NCBI RefSeq assembly: GCF_037969765.1
Contig: NZ_CP150207.1
Location: 310,001 to 374,000 of the forward strand
Origin: Paenibacillus sp. FSL W8-0186
GTDB lineage: Bacteria; Bacillota; Bacilli; Paenibacillales; Paenibacillaceae
Direction of reading: 5' to 3'
Length of the DNA: 64,000 nucleotides
Shown here: positions 26,116 to 36,100 of the stretch, piece by piece
Layout of the letters: the number at the start of each line of letters is the position of its first letter
Position numbering within the stretch: position 1 is the stretch's first letter
Program-made: the position numbers and the translations under genes
Notes under the pieces: model-generated
What the model was told of the DNA's origin: nothing
Database searches by the model: none
What the model saw: the letters and a program-made list of their open reading frames with translations, nothing else

Positions 26116-26900
26116 GAAAGCATTATGCGATATTAACGGTGCTATTTTGTCTCGCGGCATATTTGGTCATTCCCTTTGGAACGTCGGCAGCAGCTGAAAC
26201 GAAAAAGCTGATCTATGACGAAGCGAACCTTCTCACCGAAGAGGAGTATATGGAGCTAAATGCAATGGCGAACGAGTACGGAGCCAAGCAGGAAACGGAT
26301 ATAATCATTATTACTTCTAACAATGAGGACAATACCGATGTCGAGCTGATGACGGAGGACTTTTACGATGAGCAGGCGCCGGGCTACGATAAACCCCATG
26401 GCAACGCGGTGATTCTGACGCTGGATATGAAGAACCGGGACGTCTATTTGGCCGGGTTCTACAAGGCGGAGGAGCTCCTGGATGACGGCAGGCTTGATCG
26501 GATCCGCGAGAAAATTACGCCGAATTTATCAAACGGCGACTATAAGCTGGCTTTTGAAAAATATATTAAAACCGCCCATAAATACATGGGCTTCAAGCCG
26601 GGAGTGAACCCGGATAACCCGCTGTTCAACTTTGGCTTCCAGCTGATTGCAGCCTTGGTCGTTGGAGGAATCGTCGTGGGTATTATGACTTATCGCTCCG
26701 GCGGCCGCGTCACGGTCAACCGGCGCACCTATGAGGATGCCAGCACTTCAGGGATCGTGGATCGTCAGGATCAATACCTGCGCACAACGACGACGAAGCG
26801 GAAGATCGAACGGAGTACGAGCAGCAGCTCGGGCGGCGGGGGCGGCGGTGGTATTACCGGCGGCGGCCATTCGCATAGCGGCAGCAGAGGGAAATTCTAA
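26112..26900 (+). CDS. ydjH: TPM-domain membrane protein, YdjH-like
   Basis: Protein of 262 residues: a signal peptide (about 1-27, ending TSAAAE), a TPM (TLP18.3/Psb32/MOLO-1) domain at about 33-160 with YDEANLLTEEEY and HGNAVILTLDM, a TM helix (about 175-195), and a cytoplasmic Ser/Gly-rich tail GGGGGGGITGGGHSHSGSRG. The domain is extracytoplasmic. It is the partner of YdjG in PspA recruitment. The start is GTG, overlapping the ydjG stop. The Gly-His-Ser tail is common in this family. Confidence 0.88.
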   Translation: MRKHYAILTVLFCLAAYLVIPFGTSAAAETKKLIYDEANLLTEEEYMELNAMANEYGAKQETDIIIITSNNEDNTDVELMTEDFYDEQAPGYDKPHGNAVILTLDMKNRDVYLAGFYKAEELLDDGRLDRIREKITPNLSNGDYKLAFEKYIKTAHKYMGFKPGVNPDNPLFNFGFQLIAALVVGGIVVGIMTYRSGGRVTVNRRTYEDASTSGIVDRQDQYLRTTTTKRKIERSTSSSSGGGGGGGITGGGHSHSGSRGKF

Positions 26901-26921
26901 TCGAAGGGACGGGAGAGCAAG

Positions 26922-27941
26922 ATGGGATTCTTCAGAAATCAATTCGCGAACGTCGTAGAATGGGAAGAGTTTAGAGATGACATGATCTTCTGGAAGTGGA
27001 GCAACCGGGAGATCAAGAAGGGCAGTAAACTGATCATCCGCGCCGGCCAGGACGCGATTTTCGTCAATAATGGCAAGGTGGAAGGGATTTTCAAGGATGA
27101 GGGCTCATACAACATCGAATCGGAGATCATCCCTTTCTTATCCACGTTAAAAGGCTTCAAATTCGGCTTCAACAGCGGCATGCGGGTGGAGGTTCTGTTC
27201 GTTAACACGAAGGAATTTACGGTTAGATGGGGAACGCAGAATCCGATTCTGATTCCGACGCCTCAGCTGCCGGGCGGCATGCCGATTCGCGCCAACGGAA
27301 CGTTCAACTTCAAGGTCAGCGATTACGTGTCGCTGATTGATAATATCGCCGGGATGAAAGGCAGCTATCTCGTGGAGGATGTCAAAATCCGTATCACTTC
27401 TGTATTGGATCAGCTGCTCATGAAGTGGATCAGCCGGGAAGGCAAGGACATGTTCAATCTGCAGGCGAATGCCTCGGAAATTGCCAAAGGGATTCGTGAA
27501 GACCTGGATATGGAAATGCTGGGCAACGGTATGACGATTACCGGCTTCCAGGTGATGAGCTTTAACTATCCTCAGGAAATCCAGGATATGATCACGAAGA
27601 CGGCGTCCCATGAAATGATCGGCAATCTGCAGAAATACCAGCAGGTCAGCATGACGGACGGCATCGCTTCGGGCAAAGTGCAGGGCGGCGGCATGGCCTC
27701 GGATATGGCGGGCATGATGATGGGCATGACCATGGCGAACGAAATGATGAAGAACATGAACATGCATCAAAATCAGAATCCAGGCCAGAACCAACCCCAG
27801 CAGCACAATCAGCAGCACAGCCAGCAGCCCCCGGCGGCTCCTGCTTCCGAAGGAGGCAAACGCCCTAACTTCTGTCCGAACTGCGGCGCCAAGAATGAAG
27901 GGGCGAACTTCTGTCCGAATTGCGGCCAGAAGCTGAACTAA
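26922..27941 (+). CDS. ydjI: SPFH-domain protein with C-terminal zinc ribbon, YdjI-like
   Basis: Protein of 339 residues. The SPFH (band-7-like) domain fills about 20-240 (EEFRDDMIFWKW, GMPIRANGTFNFKVSDY, GMTITGFQVMSFNYP). A Met/Asn/Gln-rich linker (about 255-305) leads to a double CPNCG zinc ribbon at the end. The B. subtilis homologue bridges YdjGH and PspA at the membrane. It follows ydjH by 21 bases with GGGACGGGAG upstream and is the last gene of the operon, followed by a terminator. It is also annotated in databases as virion core protein-like, without a viral role. Confidence 0.9.
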   Translation: MGFFRNQFANVVEWEEFRDDMIFWKWSNREIKKGSKLIIRAGQDAIFVNNGKVEGIFKDEGSYNIESEIIPFLSTLKGFKFGFNSGMRVEVLFVNTKEFTVRWGTQNPILIPTPQLPGGMPIRANGTFNFKVSDYVSLIDNIAGMKGSYLVEDVKIRITSVLDQLLMKWISREGKDMFNLQANASEIAKGIREDLDMEMLGNGMTITGFQVMSFNYPQEIQDMITKTASHEMIGNLQKYQQVSMTDGIASGKVQGGGMASDMAGMMMGMTMANEMMKNMNMHQNQNPGQNQPQQHNQQHSQQPPAAPASEGGKRPNFCPNCGAKNEGANFCPNCGQKLN

Positions 27942-27954
27942 ATCATTAATTGCA

Positions 27955-28010
27955 AAAAAAGAATTAAACGATGGACCAGTGATGATGGCTCATGCGTTTA
28001 ATTCTTTTTT
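27955..28010 (+). terminator. Terminator of the pspA-ydjGHI operon
   Basis: Sixteen-base arms 27955-27970 and 27995-28010 pair perfectly, giving an A-rich left end and a T6 right end, 13 bases after the ydjI stop. The 24-base loop is long, but the T-tract is clear. Confidence 0.8.
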
Positions 28011-28254
28011 AACTATGCGGACTTGTAGCCAGCTTCTGTTGGATTGCTCAACTTAGAGTAAATGGATGTATAGCAGTTAATCTCTGCGGCATAGAAGGAA
28101 GAATAGATTTAGATGGACTTCATGTCATTAGAATAAGAGAAATGGCTAATCACGGCAGGATTCTTGATTTTAGGTCCATCAAACCCATCTAATCCCCTAA
28201 AGCATGCATTAAGAGCATAATTAGATACATAAATTCCATTTCGTATTACTATTC

Positions 28255-28728
28255 TTACAGTTCCGTCCATGTCACGTTTAACTCAATGACCCCTTCGTTC
28301 GAGGACAATCGTCCGCCAATCATGGACCAGCTTTCGTTTTTATCGGGATTGTCGCCTTGAATAATAATATTCTTATCGCCGATGGTCTGACCGGAATCAT
28401 CCAAGTTTTGCGATTTGAAATAATCCTTGTACAACTTGGTAATCGTCGCCATGTCTTCCTCGGTTGAGAAAATCAGCAGCACCGATTTTTTGCCGTCTTT
28501 GATTTCAGAGTGGGATGTGCTGATCTTGACATCGTCCGGAAGAGGGAAATCCGCCGGCAAATATTCAGGCCTTTGCTCATCATGGCCTTGGGCTCCGGCA
28601 GTCATGTTCTGTACGGCCCCTGTATCTGGCGGTTGTTGTGCTGGCCCGCTTTTGGAGGATTGGCAGGCGCTTAACCCTATCAATACAAGAATGGATAACA
28701 GTAAATACATCAATCTGCTGATCTTCAC
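28255..28728 (-). CDS. Small lipoprotein of unknown function
   Basis: Protein of 157 residues with a lipoprotein signal peptide: hydrophobic stretch LLLSILVLIGLSAC with the acylated Cys at 22. A Gln/Pro-rich spacer follows, then one compact domain containing YLPADFPLPDDVKIS and SVLLIFSTEED. I recognise the general type from Paenibacillus lipoproteins but know no function. I chose GTG 28728 because GGAGAAGGAGAG lies just upstream; the longer frame to 28767 would put an Arg-rich stretch before the signal. It appears monocistronic, between two plus-strand units. Confidence 0.72.
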   Translation of the reverse strand: MKISRLMYLLLSILVLIGLSACQSSKSGPAQQPPDTGAVQNMTAGAQGHDEQRPEYLPADFPLPDDVKISTSHSEIKDGKKSVLLIFSTEEDMATITKLYKDYFKSQNLDDSGQTIGDKNIIIQGDNPDKNESWSMIGGRLSSNEGVIELNVTWTEL

Positions 28729-28767
28729 GAATTTTTCTCTCCTTCTCCACGTTCCACGTATTTCCAA

Positions 28768-29085
28768 ACCCTTCCTATATTAATACGTTTTTGCATTTTA
28801 TCCTACGGTGGATAGGCCCATTTATAATGCCGTTTCACCATCCTAGCCATATACTTTAGACCCGTGCTGCTGCTTCCTTACTCCTAGTCTGCCACGTAGT
28901 CAAACCGACGAGGTTATATTCAAAAAAACGAGCCACTCCAAGAGCGTGGGAAATGTAAGCGCACTTTTGAGGCAGGAAGGGTTATTTTTGCGCCAAATCT
29001 GGATTCCTTATTTGTTTACAGATACTTTTTTTGGGAGTAAGATTTCATTCATGACGAACTGGTTTATACATTGAATAATCCTTTA
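28768..29085. other. 318-base intergenic region before the kimA riboswitch
   Basis: No gene is visible. The right part contains the probable kimA promoter (29015-29043). A TGTAAGCGCAC stretch near 28955 only partly resembles a cre site. Confidence 0.5.
29015..29043 (+). promoter_or_regulatory. Promoter of the kimA transcript
   Basis: -35 TTTACA (29015-29020), 17-base spacer, -10 TAAGAT (29038-29043). Transcription would start about 35-40 bases before the riboswitch. Confidence 0.5.
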
Positions 29086-29252
29086 TCGCTGAATTCTGCA
29101 GTCAGAAACGGGGGAACCAGAGGGATGCGCATATGCATGTAAGTCCCAGGGGTGAATCGCTTGATCTGGATCAGGTAAACGTCAAGTGTAGGGCTACTTT
29201 CAGGCCCGAATCCGTCAGCTAACCTCGTAAGCGTTACGAAAGAGGAATTTGT
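29086..29252 (+). ncRNA. c-di-AMP riboswitch (ydaO-yuaA type)
   Basis: The conserved core is unmistakable: ACGGGGGAACC, GGGGTGAATC, GTAGGGCTA, then CCCGAATCCGTCAGC and TAACCTCGTAAGCG. These are the ydaO-leader consensus blocks in the right order. A terminator hairpin follows at once. High c-di-AMP is known to switch off the downstream potassium importer through such elements, because the nucleotide signals that potassium is sufficient. Confidence 0.93.
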
Positions 29253-29275
29253 CGCGTGCCCAAGTTTTTTTGAGC

Positions 29276-29311
29276 AGCCGCGGGAAAGGCCAACTTTCCT
29301 GCGGCTTTTTT
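29276..29311 (+). terminator. Intrinsic terminator of the riboswitch expression platform
   Basis: Stem 29276-29288 with 29294-29306 (13 pairs, one G-T), loop GCCAA, then T5 to 29311. It lies between aptamer and gene, so it is the expected regulated terminator. Confidence 0.85.
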
Positions 29312-29415
29312 CGTGCGAATGCATGGGATAGGATTACTGGTTTGAACGGATAATGGCTAAACCAAGAGGGTACGATACAAAATGTCCCATATCTCAAACT
29401 GGTGGTGGAAATAAG

Positions 29416-31236
29416 ATGTCAATCAAAAGACTGTTGATTGGGCGGCCGTTGAAATCGACGGAATTAGGGGAACAAAAGCTGAATAAGAAGAAGGCGCTGG
29501 CCATTCTTTCATCCGATGCTTTATCGTCGGTAGCCTACGGACCGGAGCAAATATTGCTCGTGCTGGTTACCGTCAGTACAGCGGCCTTTTGGTATTCGAT
29601 CCCGATCGGGGTCGGCGTATTGGTATTATTGACTGCTCTTATTTTATCCTATCGGCAAATTATTTTTGCATACCCTCACGGCGGGGGAGCCTACGTCGTT
29701 TCCAAGCAGAATCTGGGGATCTTTCCCGGCCTGATTGCCGGCGGTTCCCTGCTGGTCGATTATATTCTGACCGTTGCCGTCAGCGTGTCTGCGGGGACGG
29801 ATGCGATCACGTCGGCTTTTCCAAGCCTGCACGAGCATAAGGTCATCATCGCAGTTGTGTTTGTCATTCTCCTCACCTTGCTGAATTTACGGGGTGTTAC
29901 CGAATCCGCTACGATTCTGGCTTATCCCGTGTATTTATTCGTTATGGCTTTATTCCTGCTGATTGCCGTAGGGCTATACAATATTGCGATGGGCCATGTC
30001 CCGCCGGAGCTGCATGCGCCGGTCGGCACGCCTGTGGCCGGCATGACCTTGTTCTTGATCCTGCGCGCTTTTGCCTCGGGAAGCTCGGCCTTGACCGGGG
30101 TAGAGGCGATTTCCAACGCCATCCCGAATTTTAAGGAGCCCGCGCCGAATAATGCGGCCAAAACGCTGCTGGCGATGGGAACCCTGCTTGCAATTCTGTT
30201 CTCGGGCATTGTATTTCTGGCCTATTATTACGGGATTGCGCCTCATCCGGAGAAGACGGTCGTCTCGCAAATTGCCGAGCATACCTTCGGCAGAAATGCT
30301 GTGTACTATTTTATCCAAGGCACGACGGCTTTGATCTTGATCCTGGCAGCCAATACGGGGTATTCAGCTTTTCCGCTGCTGGCTGTGAACCTCGCCAACG
30401 ACCGGTTCATTCCAAGAATGTTCACGGTACGGGGCGACCGGCTGGGTTATTCCAATGGCATTATCAGCCTGGGATTGCTATCTATCATCTTGATTATTGC
30501 CTTCCAGGGGCAGACGGAGCAGCTTATCCCGCTGTATGCAGTTGGCGTGTTCATTCCGTTCACGCTATCGCAGACAGGGATCATGATGAAATGGATTCGC
30601 GAGAAGCCGACGGGCTGGGTCCCTAAGCTGATTATTAATTCCATCGGCGCTCTGATCTCCTTAACAGTTTCACTTGTATTCTTTTTGACAAAATTTACAC
30701 GAGTCTGGCCGGTACTGATCTTCTTGCCATTGATCGTTTGGATGTTTTATCGGATCAAGAAGCATTATGAAGCGGTGGGCGATCAGCTGCGGCTAACAAC
30801 CTGCGAGCCGGCGGTACCTATCACGGGGAACGTCATTATTTTGCCTGTATCGGGAATTACGCACGTCGTTGACCATTCCCTGAATTACGCGAAATCTTTG
30901 TCGCCGGATCAGATCATCGCTGTGTATATTCCGTTCGAGAGAGAGGATATCGCCCGTTTTGAGGAGAAATGGAATCGTTGGCGGCCGGACGTCAGGCTGG
31001 TCACGCTGTACTCCCCTTATCGAAGCATCATTACGCCGCTGGGCAAATTCATCGACACGGTACACCGGAAAGCGAGCGAGAACGATTACCAGGTGACGGT
31101 CATCATTCCCCAGTTCATTCCGAAGAAGGGCTGGCACAACTTCCTGCATAACCAGACCAGCTTAATGATCCGCACCTACCTGCTCTACCGCAAGGATGTC
31201 ATCATCACAACAGTGCCTTATCACTTGAAAAAATAA
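29416..31236 (+). CDS. kimA: KimA-type high-affinity potassium importer (APC family)
   Basis: Proton-coupled potassium symporter of 606 residues. The APC-fold core has about 12 TM helices (to about 460), starting with LLIGRPLKSTELGEQKLNKKKALAILSSDALSSVAYG, a run typical of the KimA/YdaO group. HGGGAYVVSKQNLG and SGSSALTGVEAISNAIPNF are further conserved blocks. A C-terminal cytoplasmic USP-like domain (about 465-606) follows. The upstream c-di-AMP riboswitch fits the regulation known for B. subtilis kimA. I chose ATG 29416, with GGTGGTGGAAATAAG upstream; the longer frame from 29353 lacks a site. Confidence 0.92.
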   Translation: MSIKRLLIGRPLKSTELGEQKLNKKKALAILSSDALSSVAYGPEQILLVLVTVSTAAFWYSIPIGVGVLVLLTALILSYRQIIFAYPHGGGAYVVSKQNLGIFPGLIAGGSLLVDYILTVAVSVSAGTDAITSAFPSLHEHKVIIAVVFVILLTLLNLRGVTESATILAYPVYLFVMALFLLIAVGLYNIAMGHVPPELHAPVGTPVAGMTLFLILRAFASGSSALTGVEAISNAIPNFKEPAPNNAAKTLLAMGTLLAILFSGIVFLAYYYGIAPHPEKTVVSQIAEHTFGRNAVYYFIQGTTALILILAANTGYSAFPLLAVNLANDRFIPRMFTVRGDRLGYSNGIISLGLLSIILIIAFQGQTEQLIPLYAVGVFIPFTLSQTGIMMKWIREKPTGWVPKLIINSIGALISLTVSLVFFLTKFTRVWPVLIFLPLIVWMFYRIKKHYEAVGDQLRLTTCEPAVPITGNVIILPVSGITHVVDHSLNYAKSLSPDQIIAVYIPFEREDIARFEEKWNRWRPDVRLVTLYSPYRSIITPLGKFIDTVHRKASENDYQVTVIIPQFIPKKGWHNFLHNQTSLMIRTYLLYRKDVIITTVPYHLKK

Positions 31237-31264
31237 CGCCCTGGGCGCGGCTGGATCGATCGTA

Positions 31265-32266
31265 TCAGCTATGAGATGCTGTTGGATTTGGCTTCTGCTC
31301 CTGCTCGTGCGCCTGACTAGCACGCTTGCGCACCAGGGGAGGCAGAGCAAGCAGATAATAGAAGCTTACGCCGAGCGTACAAATGCCAAGAAGATAGTGC
31401 AGCCAGGTAATGGAGACCCAGGCCGGGAAGGCTAGGGCTACAAACCCTAACGCTAATGAATGTCCGAGCATCATGACAGGCTCGATCAGGGCGTTTACCC
31501 TGCCCATATTTTGCGGGGGAACGAGTTCCGGCATCCAGCTGCCGAGAGCAATGTTTATGGGGGCGATAGCGATCCCTTCTATAAACACAAGCAGAAGATA
31601 GACCTCGATCCGGTCGGTGAAGCCCAGGCCCCCAATAAGGACGCTGGAGATGAACAACCCGGCAATGAGGATCGGGATTCTTGTATAACGGCGAATGAGC
31701 TTGAGGCCGATGACACTGCCGATGAGGAAGCCCGCACCGAGAAATATCGTAGTTAATGAAGAGTGGACCACGTAATTGTCTGGGCTGATCTTGTATTTCA
31801 TGGAGAAAATCGGCAGAATGGCGAACACACCGTTGACGATGCCAAAGAATAGGAAGCCGGAGATGAGAACCAGAAGCAGCCGGTTGCCCATAATATAACG
31901 GAGTCCCAGCCAAAAATCCTTGAGAAGCAGAGGAATTCGGATGTCGCGGATGCGGTTGCGGCCGTTAGGCATGCGGGCATGTTCAGGAAAATCGCCTTTG
32001 GCAATCAGCAGACCGGACAATAGGAAGCTTGCACAGTCAATGAATTTGCGGTCGATCCGATCGGCAATGACACCGACGAACCAGAATACTGCAAGGGTTG
32101 GCAGAGAATACATGAGCTCCGCCGTGGTAGCCAAGGCTGGCCGTTCACTGTACCGGTCTACCAAATAGTAGGCAAAGGCCATGTTGCCCACGACGGTGCC
32201 AAGCTGCGAGGCGAATGCGGCAAGGAATAGCTTGGTGAATGTTCTATTCCGAAAGAGTGAGATCAT
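31265..32266 (-). CDS. MFS transporter with apparent internal deletion
   Basis: Protein of 333 residues with clear MFS features (GVIADRIDRKFID after helix 2; a complete C-terminal six-helix half). MFS exporters of this kind are about 410-430 residues. Here the chain runs from helix 3 (FLLSGLLIA) straight into a polar segment KGDFPEHARMPNGRNRIRD and then the central loop, so roughly helices 4-6 are missing. The frame is open throughout, so this is an in-frame deletion rather than a frameshift, and function is doubtful. It lies 31 bases after the TetR gene in one operon. The start is ATG 32266, with GTG 32269 as an alternative. Confidence 0.72.
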   Translation of the reverse strand: MISLFRNRTFTKLFLAAFASQLGTVVGNMAFAYYLVDRYSERPALATTAELMYSLPTLAVFWFVGVIADRIDRKFIDCASFLLSGLLIAKGDFPEHARMPNGRNRIRDIRIPLLLKDFWLGLRYIMGNRLLLVLISGFLFFGIVNGVFAILPIFSMKYKISPDNYVVHSSLTTIFLGAGFLIGSVIGLKLIRRYTRIPILIAGLFISSVLIGGLGFTDRIEVYLLLVFIEGIAIAPINIALGSWMPELVPPQNMGRVNALIEPVMMLGHSLALGFVALAFPAWVSITWLHYLLGICTLGVSFYYLLALPPLVRKRASQAHEQEQKPNPTASHS

Positions 32267-32300
32267 CACATCAATCCTTCTAATATGGTCTGCGTCAAGC

Positions 32301-32915
32301 TCAGGAATGCAGCAAGCGGTGCAGGTATTGAATCAGCGCCTCTTGCTGCATTTGCGTATTGGCCGTCTCCGGACCGACGGTGATCGTATGGGTCAGAATG
32401 CCTTCCTGGAAAGAGGCGGCAAGCTTCGAAATGTCGGATACGCTCATGGCGGGCGAAAACTCACCTTGATCTACCCCTTTTTGCAGCAGCGCCGCGAACC
32501 GGACAATCCCTTCTTCGTAGCGCTGCAGCAGCAGCTCGCTGCGTTCCGCATCCCGCCAGCCAATCAGAAAATACTCGTAAAAGGCCGGCAGCATCCCGCC
32601 GCGGGGCGGCTTTAGCAGTTCGTCCTGCTGCTGTGAATATAAGGTTGTGATGACATCCCAGACATTGGCTGAAGTCTGGAGCAATTCATCGATATACTGT
32701 TCGTGCTCGGCGTCCTGATGGTCGAGCAGCGCCTCGAATATTTCTTCTTTCGTCTGAAAATATAAATAAATCCAGCCCCGGCTCATGCCGGTTTCTTCAA
32801 TAATGTCCTTCAGCGTAGCTGCTCCGTATCCTTTCTCCGAAAACACCCGCTTGGCAGCATCGAGAACTTGCTGCTTGCGCTTTTCTCTTTGGCTGTCTGA
32901 AATTTTAGGTGACAT
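32301..32915 (-). CDS. TetR family transcriptional repressor
   Basis: Regulator of 204 residues: N-terminal HTH (about 10-55: VLDAAKRVFSEKGYGAATLKDIIEETGMSRGWIYLYFQTKEEIF) and a helical ligand-binding/dimer half. It starts an operon with the MFS gene, and a long inverted repeat sits directly upstream, so it probably represses its own operon and is released by a compound the transporter exports (inference). Three consecutive ATG codons follow AAAGGAGC; I took the third (32915) for its seven-base spacing. Confidence 0.88.
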   Translation of the reverse strand: MSPKISDSQREKRKQQVLDAAKRVFSEKGYGAATLKDIIEETGMSRGWIYLYFQTKEEIFEALLDHQDAEHEQYIDELLQTSANVWDVITTLYSQQQDELLKPPRGGMLPAFYEYFLIGWRDAERSELLLQRYEEGIVRFAALLQKGVDQGEFSPAMSVSDISKLAASFQEGILTHTITVGPETANTQMQQEALIQYLHRLLHS

Positions 32916-32933
32916 CATCATGCTCCTTTCCAT

Positions 32934-32987
32934 AAAATGAACCTCGTGTCATTTATTTAATGATAATAATGACACGCGGTTCATTTT
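32934..32987. promoter_or_regulatory. Operator palindrome upstream of the tetR-MFS operon
   Basis: Twenty-base arms 32934-32953 and 32968-32987 are inverted copies with a single internal mismatch, sharing AATGAACC and CGTGTCATT, around an AT-rich 14-base centre. The position at the start of the TetR gene is typical of an autoregulatory TetR operator. Confidence 0.8.
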
Positions 32988-33185
32988 GCAAGGGCGAATG
33001 TTTGGGATGAAGAAAAAAAGTGGTTTGCTGTTATTCGTAGCAAAAACATAGTTCTAATAATTGACTTTTTCGGATGACGTGTACTAAAGTGATTAGTAGG
33101 TAATTTTTCCTATGTTTTCCTTGGAAAATAGTATAATAGAAGGGTAAATGGTAGGGATTAATCATAACAAGATAAGGAGAATAAC

Positions 33186-36100
33186 ATGATGCTAAAAGCA
33201 AAAAGGAGATTAATATCGTTTTTGACCGCTGTAGTTGTTGTCATTTCTAGTGTTACACCAGCATCTGCGGCATCGGCAATAATGAATAATCATACTGATT
33301 CAACGTCGGTGGTAGATTTACAGCCTATTCCTTCAGTATTTAGGGATACGTCTTCCCATTGGGGACAAGCTGCGATTGAAAAATGGAATGGATATGGAGT
33401 AGTTAAAGGCTATAATGGAGAATTTAGACCCAATGATCCAGTAACCAGAGCAGAATTTTCAGTTATGCTTGACGGGATTGTTAAATACATAGTTCAAGGA
33501 AATAATAATTTTTCCGATCTAAATAAGGACCAGTGGTTTTATAACTCTATTGTTAAATTGAATACTGCAGGGGTGTTAAAAGGAACGGAAGGGAAGGCCA
33601 TGCCCCAGAGTAAAATTACTCGCCAGGAAGCAGCTCTATTAATCGCCGAGACATTTCAAATTGATAGTAGAGAGCAATCACCTATTTTCGGAGATAGTAC
33701 TCAAATTGCAGGGTGGGCTAAAGGCGCAGTTGAAGGGCTAGTATCTAAAGGAGTTATTAGCGGCATGCCGGACGGTTCATTTAGACCAAAAGGCAATTTG
33801 ACACGGGCTGAAGCGGTAACCTTGTTTAATAAATTGATTCAGACGTTGATTTCACGTCCGGGCGAATATTCCAAAGATGTGCACGGGAATGTGGTAATCA
33901 ATACATCAGATGTCGTTCTGAAAGATATGAAAATTGCCGGGGATTTGTACATCACGCAAGGAGTCGGTGAAGGTGAAGTAACACTTGAAAATGTTGAAAT
34001 CACTGGAACGGTTCATGTGCAAGGCGGTGGTGTAAATTCAATTATTTTTAATAATGTAGATGTGAGAGGCGCACTTATAGTTAATAAATATAATGGCCAG
34101 GTTCGTATTCTTGCAACAGGCAGCACCTCTGTTTCTGTCACTGTATTAGAGAGCGGTGCCATGCTGGTTACCAGAGAACTCACTGGAGGTGGATTTGAGA
34201 CTGTTGAAATATCAGCAGACATTCTCGCAGGACAGGAAGTCAAATTGGACGGCAATTTCAATACCGTTGTAAACCGGGCACCGGATACAGAAATTATCGT
34301 TAATGGTACCATAAAAAATCTGGTTGCCGAAGTAAGTACAGTGATTACGGGCAACGCTGTAATAAGTACCGTGACAGGAGCTGGCGCTGCGTCTGCTACG
34401 GTAAATGGTGAGGTTATTGGATCCCAGGGTAACACTGGGTCTAATTCCACCGGCGGAAGTACAGGAGGAAGTACAGGTGGAAGTACCGGTGGAAGCTCTG
34501 GAGGAGGTTCCGCTGGCGGAGGAAGCGCATCGATTGCCGTGACGGGTGTGTCTATTGTTCCAGACTCGCTATCATTATCCATTGGTGAGACTAAACAGCT
34601 TGAAGCTAAGGTATCGCCAACAAACGCAACAAATAAAAAAGTAAATTGGCAGGCAGCTGATGATAGCCAATCGTTCATTAACGTTACTGCAGATGGTCTA
34701 ATTACGGCAGTACAGCCAGGCAGAGGAACAGTTATAGCAACGACTCAGGATGGGGATTTTAAAGCCCGTGCCGTAGTTGAGGTTAAAGACCCTGGGCTCG
34801 GCGTAAGTTTGTCATCCTATACAGGGGCTGTAGTAGCGCCAGAGGTACAACTTGATCAAGCTGTGCAGTTGAATAATGACAATGTAAGTATAGCGGATAC
34901 GAGAAAGTCTCTAGCTCAAGAGAGGCATTACGATACTGCGATTACTGCAATATCACCTCTACAGCAAACTTCAGTAACACATTCTGTGTATACCGTTGTT
35001 TCTTTGGTGGACTATAGCGGAAATCCGGTTGAACCATCGACAATAGAAGTCACTCTTAACGGGTCTCCGTATAATGCTAGTTTTGGCGAAGGCTTATCGG
35101 ATGGATTTAAAGCGGGAAGCTTTGTGCTGAAACTAGATATAGATCGCCCGGAGAAGATTCAGCAATACCAGCTTGTCTTTGCGCGAGAAGGCTATGAAGA
35201 GACAACACTTACAATAACTTTTAGAACAGTTGGAACAGTGTCTCTTAAGGGGATCGGCGCAATCATCGGGCAGCCAGTGATCGGAACTCAACTAACAGCA
35301 GGTGCTCTGAATTATGATGGCATACCTGTTAACCAGAACGTTGTCTATCAATGGTATCAGGCAGATTCAGAAGATGGGGTATATACTGCTATTGCAGGAG
35401 CTAATAACCCCGTCTATGAGCTAACGGCTGAGAATGGCAATAAATATATTAGAGTTGGCGTTAAAGCCGATGAAATTCAAGTCAGTGGTACGGCGTTGAG
35501 TCCAGCATTCGGTCCAATAGAGAGTCCGATAAGTGTAGATGATGTATTTGCGGCGATTGAAGCGAAGTATCTTGGAAGTAATTCAAGCGCTAATAGCATC
35601 ATCTCAAACTTGGTCTTGCCTACTTCGCTACCTGCATATCCGGGAGTCAACATTGTCTGGTCTTCCAGCGACGAACAAGTGATAACGAATACCGGGATTG
35701 TTACTAGACATGAAAAGGAAGATCTATTCGTCACTTTGACCGCAACTCTGAACGGGAAAGCAGCGGGAGCACGGTCATATGAGCTTATTGTCAGAAGTGC
35801 GGGGACAGAAAATGTAGAAATAGAAGGGTTTATTGATCCTTATTTTGTAGATGGTTACCCGCAGGCCTATGTCAAGAATGGGACAATTCACGTGAGATAT
35901 GCTCTTAATAAGCCTGCTGAGGTTTATATGGTTGTCAATGTTATGAACGGCTGGCAGCAATCTGATGTGAAAGCAGTGCTTGAAGGTCACGCAGGAACTT
36001 ATCAGATCGTATATGTAGATACCTGGCCGTACTTCCAATTAGGTGAATTGGAGGTTAATCAGGTACAGGACTTTGATACAGGAGTGAACATTTCCAGATA

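Noticed and set aside
28952..28967. cre site upstream of kimA
   Set aside because: TGTAAGCGCACTTT matches only the left half of the consensus, and catabolite control of a potassium importer is not expected.
29353..29415. Longer N-terminus for KimA
   Set aside because: The extra 21 residues are polar, unlike homologues, and the upstream ATG has no ribosome binding site.
34013..34678. 221-codon minus-strand frame opposite the SLH protein linker
   Set aside because: Proline-rich translation (PPVLPPVLPP) is simply the reverse of the GGSTGG repeat; no start signal.
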